Origin: Tropicimonas sediminicola
GTDB taxonomy: Bacteria; Pseudomonadota; Alphaproteobacteria; Rhodobacterales; Rhodobacteraceae
Reading direction: 5' to 3'
Length of the DNA: 64,000 nucleotides
NCBI RefSeq assembly: GCF_900188335.1
Contig: NZ_FZOY01000005.1
Coordinates: 186,001-250,000 of the forward strand
Shown here piece after piece: positions 57,611 through 64,000 of the stretch; the first letter of the stretch is position 1; every line of letters starts with the position of its first letter. The notes beneath the pieces were generated by a model. It saw nothing but the letters and a program-made list of their open reading frames with translations. It was not told the origin of the DNA and searched no databases. The position numbers and the translations under genes are program-made.

Positions 57611-59404
57611 ATGGCGCAAAACGGACAGGACGGCGAAAGCGAACGCGCGAAGTCGAAGCGCGTCGGCTCATTGCGATCTCTCTTCCCCTTCCTTGCCCCC
57701 TATCGTGGCTACGTGATCCTTGCCGGCTTCGCGCTGACGCTCACCGCGACGGTCTCGTTGCTTCTGCCGATCGCCGCGCGGCGCGTGGTGGACGGGTTCG
57801 GTGACGGCGCGGTTCACCTGCTCGACCGCTATTTTCTCGCCGCTATAGGCATCGCCGCCGTCTTCGCGCTCGGAACCGGGCTGCGCTACTACGTGGTGAC
57901 CCGGCTGGGCGAACGGGTCGTGGCCGATATCCGCGAGGCCGTCTTCAGCCGGATGATCGGCATGAGCCCGGCCTATTTCGAGAATCTGATGACTGGCGAG
58001 GTCATCAGCCGCATCACGACCGACACCACCCTGATCCTCTCGGTCATCGGCTCGTCGGTGAGCTGGTTTCTCCGCAACACGCTCATGTTCCTTGGCGGCC
58101 TCGCCATGATGTTCTTCACGTCGGTCAAGCTGACCGTGATGGTGCTTGCAATCGTGCCCATCGTGATCGTGCCGATCCTGGCGCTTGGTCGCCGCCTTCG
58201 CGCCCTGAGTCGGCAGAACCAGGACTGGATCGCGAAGAGCTCCGGCAATGCCTCCGAGGCGCTGCAGGCAGCGCAGACGGTACAGGCCTACTCGCACGAA
58301 GCCGCCAGCCGGAGCCAGTTTGCCGAGGTGACCGAGGCCAGCTACCGCTCGGCGAAGACCCGCATCACGGTCAGGGCGCTGCTCACGATCATCATCATCT
58401 TTGTGGTGTTCTCCGGCATTCTCGGCGTGCTCTGGATCGGGGCGCGCGATGTACGCGCCGATGTGATGACCGCGGGCGAGCTGGTGCAGTTCCTGATCTA
58501 TGCGGGCATCATGGCCGGTTCCGTGGCGGCGCTGTCCGAGATCTGGGGCGAGCTGCAGCGCGCTGCGGGGGCGACGGAGCGCCTGGTGGAACTGCTGGAC
58601 GCCGAGGACGCGGTGACCGATCCCGAGACGCCGCGGGCGCTTCCGGCGCCGGTGACCGGTAGTATCGCCTTCGACAACGTCGATTTCCACTACCCGAGCC
58701 GCCCGGCGGACGCCGCGTTGAACGGGGTCAGCTTCACAGTGTCGCCCGGTGAGCAGATCGCGCTGGTGGGTCCGTCCGGTGCCGGCAAATCGACCGTCCT
58801 GCAACTCCTGCTGCGCTTCTACGATCCGAGCTCCGGCGAGATCCGCCTGGATGGGGTGCCGCTGCGGGAGATGGAACGCGCCACCTTCCGCCGGGCGCTT
58901 GCCCTGGTACCACAGGATCCCGTCATCTTCGCCGACACCGCGCGCGAGAACATCCGCTTCGGCCGGCCCGAGGCCAGCGATGCCGAGGTCGAGGCGGCCG
59001 CCAGGGCCGCCGCGGCGGACGGGTTCATCTCGGCGCTGCCCGATGGCTACGACAGCTACGTTGGTGAGCGCGGCGTCATGCTCTCGGGCGGGCAGAAACA
59101 GCGGATCGCGATCGCCCGCGCGATCCTGCGCGACGCCCCGGTGCTGCTGCTTGACGAGGCGACCTCGGCGCTCGATGCCGAGAGCGAGCGCGCCGTGCAG
59201 CAGGCGGTTTCCGCGCTTAGCGAGGGGCGCACGACGATCATCGTGGCGCACAGGCTGGCGACGGTGAAACAGGCCGACCGCATCCTCGTCTTCGACGGCG
59301 GGCGGATCGTGGCCGAAGGCACGCACGATTCCCTGGTGGCGGAGGGCGGTCTTTACGCCCGGCTTGCGCGCCTCCAGTTCACGGACGGACTTGCGGCGGA
59401 GTAG
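57611..59404 (+). CDS. ABC exporter, fused permease-ATPase (MsbA/ABCB type)
   Basis: A 597-residue half-transporter. Six transmembrane helices span about 30-320, with an ABC transmembrane core (YVVTRLGERVVADIREAVFSRMIGMSPAYFE, ITTDTTLILSVIGSS). The C-terminal ATPase has Walker A GPSGAGKST (about 390-398), signature LSGGQKQR, Walker B VLLLDEATSALD and the H-loop HRLATV. It should act as a homodimer exporting lipid or hydrophobic compounds. GCGAGC precedes ATG 57611. It is divergent from kdgK and inserted in the flagellar locus. Confidence 0.9.
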   Translation: MAQNGQDGESERAKSKRVGSLRSLFPFLAPYRGYVILAGFALTLTATVSLLLPIAARRVVDGFGDGAVHLLDRYFLAAIGIAAVFALGTGLRYYVVTRLGERVVADIREAVFSRMIGMSPAYFENLMTGEVISRITTDTTLILSVIGSSVSWFLRNTLMFLGGLAMMFFTSVKLTVMVLAIVPIVIVPILALGRRLRALSRQNQDWIAKSSGNASEALQAAQTVQAYSHEAASRSQFAEVTEASYRSAKTRITVRALLTIIIIFVVFSGILGVLWIGARDVRADVMTAGELVQFLIYAGIMAGSVAALSEIWGELQRAAGATERLVELLDAEDAVTDPETPRALPAPVTGSIAFDNVDFHYPSRPADAALNGVSFTVSPGEQIALVGPSGAGKSTVLQLLLRFYDPSSGEIRLDGVPLREMERATFRRALALVPQDPVIFADTARENIRFGRPEASDAEVEAAARAAAADGFISALPDGYDSYVGERGVMLSGGQKQRIAIARAILRDAPVLLLDEATSALDAESERAVQQAVSALSEGRTTIIVAHRLATVKQADRILVFDGGRIVAEGTHDSLVAEGGLYARLARLQFTDGLAAE

Positions 59405-59554
59405 CGGCGCCGGCATGTCCGCGGAGGGCCGGATCGGCTGTTGCGTGACGCAGGGACACAATTCCCGTTGCGCAGCGTCAGACTTGCGGCGGATAGTTCA
59501 ATCGCCCCAAGTCACAGGACGTGCGGGAGTTGGCACGACGAGGGAGGACACCGG

Positions 59555-61453
59555 ATGAGCTTTGCGACCGTCGCCGATCGCGATGCGATCGACAACGAGA
59601 TGCCGTGGGAGGAACGCGACGTTCCGACCACCATGTACCAATTCCTGAGCGCTGCGCGGGACAATCACGGCAGCCGGCCGGCCGTCTCGTTCCAGCTGCT
59701 GTCAAGTCCGGGCGCTCCGGCTGAAACCTTCACCTGGTCGGAGCTTCACGCCAGGACCACCCAGGCGGCCAACCTTTTCCGGTCGCTCGGGGTCGGCGAA
59801 GGGGATGTCGTCGCCTTCCTGCTGCCGAACTGCAGCGAAACCGTCTTTACCCTGCTCGGCGGGATGGTTGCCGGGATCGTGAACCCGATCAACCCGCTCC
59901 TCGAGCCGGACCAGATCTCCGCGATCCTGCGGGAGACCAACGCGAAGGTCCTGGTGACGCTGAAGGCCTTCCCGAAATCCGACGTTGCGCAAAAGGCCGC
60001 CGAGGCCGTGGATCACGCGCCCAACGTCAAGCATGTGCTCGAGGTGGACCTGCTGCGCTACCTCACCGGGCTCAAGAAATGGATCGTGCCGTTCCTTCGT
60101 CCGAAGATGACCGTCGAGCACACGGCGCGGATCCGGGATTTCAACGAGGCGATGGCCGAACAGCCGGCCGATCGCCTGACATTCGCGGACAGCACTGGCG
60201 ACCGGGTGGCGGCCTATTTCCACACCGGCGGCACCACCGGCATGCCCAAGGTCGCGCAACATCTCTATTCGGGGATGATCTACAACGGCTGGCTCGGGAA
60301 CCGCCTGCTGTTCAGCAACCAGGACAACGTGCTCTGTCCGTTGCCGCTGTTCCACGTATTCGCGGTGCATCCGATCCTGATGTCGATGATCGCCTCGGGC
60401 GCGCATGTGGTGTTTCCTACGCCGCAAGGCTATCGCGGCGACGGTGTCTTCGACAATTTCTGGAAGCTCGTGGAGCGCTGGAAGGTCACCTTCATGATCG
60501 GTGTGCCGACGGCTTTCGCGGCGCTGATGCAGCGGCCCGTGAATGCCGATGTCTCCACGCTGGAAAAGGCGTTCTCCGGATCCGCCCCTCTTCCGGTCGA
60601 ACTTTACAATCGGTTTGAACGCGCAACCGGGGTCGAAATCATCGAGGGCTACGGTCTGACCGAGGCGACCTGCCTTGTGTCGATCAACCCTGTCGAGGGA
60701 GACAAGAAGATCGGGTCGGTCGGGATTCCGTTCCCGCATACCGACGTCAAGATCCTCCAGCATACGCCGGACGGCCCACGCGAATGCGCTACCGACGAGG
60801 TTGGCGAGATCTGCATCGACAATCCAGGGGTCTATGCGGGCTCTACCTATACCGAAGCCGACAAGAACCACGATCTCTTCCACCACGACGTCTACCTGCG
60901 AACGGGCGACCTAGGGCGGATCGATGCAGACGGTTACCTCTGGATCACCGGTCGCGCAAAAGACCTCATCATCCGTGGCGGGCACAACATCGATCCGGCC
61001 GTGATCGAAGAAGCCCTGGCGGGGCATCCCGCCGTGGCGTTCGCCGGCGCCATTGGGCAGCCGGACAGTTTCGCGGGCGAACTGCCCTGCGCCTATGTCG
61101 AGCTGGTCCAGGACGCGAAGGTCACGGAAGACGAGCTGATGGAGTTCATCCGGCCGCGCATCACCGAGCGGGCAGCCATCCCGAAATATCTCGAGGTCCT
61201 TCCGGAACTGCCCAAGACGGCGGTCGGCAAGGTTTTCAAACCCGAGCTGCGCAAGATGGCCATCACGCGGGTCTTCAACGCGGCCTTGAAGGAGGCCGGG
61301 ATCGCGGCGACCGTGGTCAAGGTCAATGAAGACAAACGTCGGGGTCTGCTCGCGCTTGTCGAACGTCAGGGCGACGTCGATGACGAGGCCGTGACGCACC
61401 TGCTCGGCAACTTTTCCCAGCCTTGGGAGTGGTACGCCTCGGGCAGCGATTAA
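59555..61453 (+). CDS. AMP-dependent acyl-CoA synthetase/ligase
   Basis: A 632-residue ANL-superfamily ligase: the P-loop AYFHTGGTTGMPKVAQH (about 223-239), EGYGLTEATCLVSINPVEG, the hinge YLRTGDLGRIDADGYLWITGRAKDLIIRGG, and the C-terminal lysine motif LPKTAVGKVFKPELRK. It activates a carboxylic acid to acyl-CoA using ATP. Substrate is unclear; C-terminal length exceeds typical FadD by about 50 residues. AGGGAGG precedes the ATG; 150 bases after the ABC exporter, possibly cotranscribed. Confidence 0.9.
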   Translation: MSFATVADRDAIDNEMPWEERDVPTTMYQFLSAARDNHGSRPAVSFQLLSSPGAPAETFTWSELHARTTQAANLFRSLGVGEGDVVAFLLPNCSETVFTLLGGMVAGIVNPINPLLEPDQISAILRETNAKVLVTLKAFPKSDVAQKAAEAVDHAPNVKHVLEVDLLRYLTGLKKWIVPFLRPKMTVEHTARIRDFNEAMAEQPADRLTFADSTGDRVAAYFHTGGTTGMPKVAQHLYSGMIYNGWLGNRLLFSNQDNVLCPLPLFHVFAVHPILMSMIASGAHVVFPTPQGYRGDGVFDNFWKLVERWKVTFMIGVPTAFAALMQRPVNADVSTLEKAFSGSAPLPVELYNRFERATGVEIIEGYGLTEATCLVSINPVEGDKKIGSVGIPFPHTDVKILQHTPDGPRECATDEVGEICIDNPGVYAGSTYTEADKNHDLFHHDVYLRTGDLGRIDADGYLWITGRAKDLIIRGGHNIDPAVIEEALAGHPAVAFAGAIGQPDSFAGELPCAYVELVQDAKVTEDELMEFIRPRITERAAIPKYLEVLPELPKTAVGKVFKPELRKMAITRVFNAALKEAGIAATVVKVNEDKRRGLLALVERQGDVDDEAVTHLLGNFSQPWEWYASGSD

Positions 61454-61486
61454 GCCTTGCCGTCGCAGATGTGTGCCCCCACCGAT

Positions 61487-61512
61487 CCCAAGGTCGCCGG
61501 AGCGGCCTTGGG
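61487..61512. terminator. hairpin after acyl-CoA synthetase (spacer 61454-61750)
   Basis: CCCAAGGTCGC, loop CGGA, GCGGCCTTGGG: an 11-bp stem with one U-G pair, 34 bases after the stop codon. There is no T-run, so termination may be Rho-dependent. The rest of the 297-base spacer, where this gene meets flgI, contains nothing I can support. Confidence 0.4.
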
Positions 61513-61750
61513 GCCGAGGCACGGGCCGAGGGCAGTGCTGCCAGCTAACCCCTGCCATAGGGCGATGTTGTCGGTTCTGGCTCAGTAGGCGTATTCGTCC
61601 GGACTGCAGAACGGCAGCGAACCTCCTCGAATTGGCTCGCTGGCATCGCCTGCGGGCTGGTCTTGTTTGCTTGTGGTACAGCTCGCCTCTCGTCCGGGGC
61701 ATGCCCGCCGCACCGATCCCGACAGATGGCCTTGACGGCGGCTGATTCCG

Positions 61751-62848
61751 TTAGTGGACGATGAACTCCGCATGGAGGGCGCCGGCAGCCTTGATGCTGG
61801 TCAGAATGTCGATCAGATCCCTTGGCGCGACGCCGAGCGCGTTGAGCCCCGCCACGACCTCGGCTAGCGAGGTGCCGCCCGGTACTTCCGCGAGGCCGAT
61901 ACCCGGCTCCTCCACGATCTCCGCGTTGGTTCTCGGCAGGACCAGGCTTTCCCTCTCGGCAAATGGGTTTGGTTGCACGGCGACAGGGCTTTCCTCGATC
62001 CGTAGTGTCAGGTTCCCCTGAGACACCGCCACGCGAGAGATCCTGACGTCGTCACCCATCACAATTGTTCCCGACCGTTGATCAACGACCACCCGGGCCC
62101 GGCGTTCCGGCTCGACCCGCAGGTTTTCCAACTGGCTGATCGCCCGGGCGGGAGAGCCGGCCCGGGTTGCGCCAATGTCGAGTTCGATCGTGCCGGCATC
62201 CAGCATGCGCGAGACAGCGCGGCCGAAAGCGCCGTTGATCACGTTCTCTATACGCTGCGCCGTCGTGAAGTCCGGATCCCGCAATGAAAGTCGCATCGTC
62301 GTCAGGCCGGAGAAATCGAAATCGATCTCGCGCTCCACGCGAGCGCCTGAAGGAATCACGCCCGCCGTCGGCACGCCGGACACCACGTTCGCTCCATCGC
62401 CTTCAGCCTGGACGCCGCCGGCGATCACCGTTCCCTGGCTGACCGCATAGATCTGACCGTCGGCGGCTGTGAGAGGCGTCATGATCAGTGTGCCGCCCAT
62501 CAGGCTCTTTGCATCGCCGATCGCGGAGACCGAGACGTCGATCCTGCTTCCCGAGCGTGCGAAGGGCGGCAACGTCGCTGTGACGAAGACCGCCGCAACG
62601 TTTTTCGGCCGGAACTGCTCGCCGGCGACGTTCACACCCAGACGTTCGAGCATGTTTGCCATGATCTCCTCGGTGAACGGCGAGTTTCGCAAGCCGTCGC
62701 CCGTGCCGTGCAATCCCACGACGAGGCCATATCCGACGAGGTCATTTCCGCGGACACCGTCGAATTCCACAAGATCCTTGATCCGCACCGGGCCGGCAGA
62801 GAGCGGCGTGGCGATGATGGCGAAGAGAAAAACCAGACAACGTAGCAT
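61751..62848 (-). CDS. flgI: flagellar P-ring protein
   Basis: A 365-residue periplasmic ring protein. Signal peptide about 1-18 (FLFAIIATPLSAG), then IKDLVEFDGVRGNDLVGYGLVVGLHGTGDG, the diagnostic FlgI start; later FVTATLPPFARSGSRIDVSVSAIGDAKSLMGGTLI and the C-terminal LNALGVAPRDLIDILTSIKAAGALHAE. It forms the bushing in the peptidoglycan, assembled by FlgA. Overlaps flgL by one base (TGATG). Confidence 0.97.
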   Translation of the reverse strand: MLRCLVFLFAIIATPLSAGPVRIKDLVEFDGVRGNDLVGYGLVVGLHGTGDGLRNSPFTEEIMANMLERLGVNVAGEQFRPKNVAAVFVTATLPPFARSGSRIDVSVSAIGDAKSLMGGTLIMTPLTAADGQIYAVSQGTVIAGGVQAEGDGANVVSGVPTAGVIPSGARVEREIDFDFSGLTTMRLSLRDPDFTTAQRIENVINGAFGRAVSRMLDAGTIELDIGATRAGSPARAISQLENLRVEPERRARVVVDQRSGTIVMGDDVRISRVAVSQGNLTLRIEESPVAVQPNPFAERESLVLPRTNAEIVEEPGIGLAEVPGGTSLAEVVAGLNALGVAPRDLIDILTSIKAAGALHAEFIVH

Positions 62849-63852
62849 CAGAGGTAATCCGCGAGGTTCAGTCGGGCGCTCCGGGCCGTCAGCGCATACA
62901 GCAGTTCCAGGCTGCTTTCGGCCTGTTCCAGCTTGGTCGCACTTTCATAGACATCCACGGACAGGAGTTCGGCGAGGCCGAGTTCCAGCGCGGCGATCTC
63001 GCTCGAGTTGCTGGTTTTCGCATCCTCGAGCGTTTCTTCCGCGACACCAATCCGTGCTTGAGTCTGCAGCAGGTCGGTGTTCGCCTGGAGCAGCAGATCG
63101 CCTGCCGTTTTCGCCATGACCGCCTGTTCGGAGGGCGCCTCCGAAAGTGGCGGGCTGGACATAAGGGCAGACAGTGCCAGCCCCTTGAGCGTGTCCCGTA
63201 TGGCAGTGTCGGCGGCGGTGACGTCGAGATCGACCGCGCGGTTGGCGCCGGCCTGCATCGGTGCGAGTGGGGTAGGCGAACCGGTGTAAGCGATCGTGTC
63301 GAACCCGCCTCCCGGATCGAACCACGCATCGACGGCGGCCTTCACTCCGGACGCGGTGGTCTCGGTGGCCACTGCGACTTCGAGAGCGGACAGGATCGCG
63401 TGGCTGTCGGCAAGTGCGGCGCGGTCGGTTGCGGCGCCCGAGAACAGGGCCCTGCCGCCGTAGCTCGTGTTCAGTTGGCTCACCGCGGCGTGAAATGCCT
63501 GGGCCGCAGATGCGCCGAGTGCGTCCAGGTGGACCGCGCTGCTGGTGCTGCCGGAGGTCAACAGGTCCGTCGAAAGCGCAAGCGCCGACTGACGTATCGT
63601 CTCCAGAGACGACTGCATGGCTCCGGCAAGTCCGGCCGACTCGCTGATGGACTGACGATAGGCTTCCAGTTGCGAGAGGGAGTGTTCCATGGCCGAGACG
63701 GGACCGAAATTCGCGTTCACGGCCTCCGAAACAGATGCCACCTGGCCAGTGGATAGCTCGGTCGAGAAGCGCACCATGTCCGCCTTGAGCTGGGCGTTCC
63801 GGCTTCTGAAAATGTAGCTCATCGCGAGGTCGCCGACGGTATTCACAGCCAT
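62848..63852 (-). CDS. flgL: flagellar hook-filament junction protein FlgL
   Basis: A 334-residue flagellin-fold protein: the N-terminal helix AMSYIFRSRNAQLKADMVRFSTELSTGQVAS, GGRALFSGAATDRAAL, and the C-terminal helix ESATKLEQAESSLELLYALTARSARLNLADYL. With a short variable domain and placed after flgK, it is FlgL rather than flagellin. It joins hook to filament. Starts 3 bases after the flgK stop. Confidence 0.9.
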   Translation of the reverse strand: MAVNTVGDLAMSYIFRSRNAQLKADMVRFSTELSTGQVASVSEAVNANFGPVSAMEHSLSQLEAYRQSISESAGLAGAMQSSLETIRQSALALSTDLLTSGSTSSAVHLDALGASAAQAFHAAVSQLNTSYGGRALFSGAATDRAALADSHAILSALEVAVATETTASGVKAAVDAWFDPGGGFDTIAYTGSPTPLAPMQAGANRAVDLDVTAADTAIRDTLKGLALSALMSSPPLSEAPSEQAVMAKTAGDLLLQANTDLLQTQARIGVAEETLEDAKTSNSSEIAALELGLAELLSVDVYESATKLEQAESSLELLYALTARSARLNLADYL

Positions 63853-63855
63853 TGT

Positions 63856-64000
63856 TCAGATCCCCAGAAGCTGATCCATAAGCTCTTCGATCGTCTGTAT
63901 GACGCGCGCATTCGCGGCATAGGATTGCTCGATGAGCAGGAGTTTCTGCATTTCGTCATCCGTATCGACGCCGTTGCGCGCCTCTTCCGTGGAAATCGCG
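63856..64000 (-). CDS. flgK: flagellar hook-associated protein FlgK, C-terminal fragment
   Basis: The last 47 codons of a gene that continues past the right edge. The visible sequence includes GVDTDDEMQKLLLIEQSYAANARV, the conserved C-terminal D0 helix of FlgK. Upstream (beyond the window) flgE and motB would be expected in this group, but that is not visible here. Confidence 0.88.
   Translation of the reverse strand, partial: AISTEEARNGVDTDDEMQKLLLIEQSYAANARVIQTIEELMDQLLGI

Overview
The window is GC-rich, densely packed chromosomal DNA from an alphaproteobacterium, most likely order Rhodobacterales (Rhodobacter/Roseobacter relatives). This rests on gene content and order: a dnaA-dnaN-recF-gyrB block, flaF-flbT next to a flagellin, a MotE-type protein beside motA, a FlgJ that lacks a muramidase domain together with a separate SltF-type lytic transglycosylase, a DUF1217 protein, and an alphaproteobacterial LexA box (GTTC-N7-GTTC). 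No rRNA, tRNA, insertion sequence, prophage or CRISPR array was found. Both ends cut genes: a TSUP permease at the left and flgK at the right.

Layout. 1-6241: a leftward FAA-hydrolase/gamma-glutamyltranspeptidase/TSUP operon, divergent from a rightward SsuA/TauA-type ABC importer operon followed by an FCD-type GntR regulator; three phased repeats lie between them. 6520-12465: leftward glgX-treZ-treY, which turns glycogen into trehalose. 12736-15859: heme oxygenase and a bacteriophytochrome HWE-kinase/receiver hybrid, translationally coupled. 15954-18671: an apparently SOS-controlled DNA-repair pair, a radical SAM protein ending in a beta-clamp-binding pentapeptide and a DUF4130-UdgX fusion. 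18826-26049: gyrB, recF, dnaN, dnaA and rpsT, all leftward. 26137-30212: enoyl-CoA hydratase, mutM, ubiE and ubiB.

30232-64000 is one large flagellar locus: flgD-fliK; flgJ-flgN-fliC-flaF-flbT-DUF1217; fliI; flgBC-fliE-fliQ-flgFGAH-fliL-like; fliF-fliH-fliN-fliP; fliL-(small membrane protein)-motE-motA-(739-aa exported protein)-sltF-flhA-fliR-flhB-(119-aa coiled coil); flgK-flgL-flgI. Three metabolic or transport genes (KDG kinase, ABC exporter, acyl-CoA synthetase) sit inside it at 56466-61453. No fliG, fliM, motB, flgE or fliO was recognised in the window. Four flagellar intergenic regions carry TTAN-N7-TTNN elements resembling CtrA sites, which suggests cell-cycle phosphorelay control.

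The most interesting signals are the LexA-boxed, probably leaderless radical SAM/DUF4130-UdgX operon with its exact QLSLF clamp motif; the structured flagellin leader next to flbT; the unassigned 739-aa exported protein translationally coupled to motA; and an orphan intrinsic terminator between rpsT and dnaA that suggests a small RNA or a dnaA leader attenuator.
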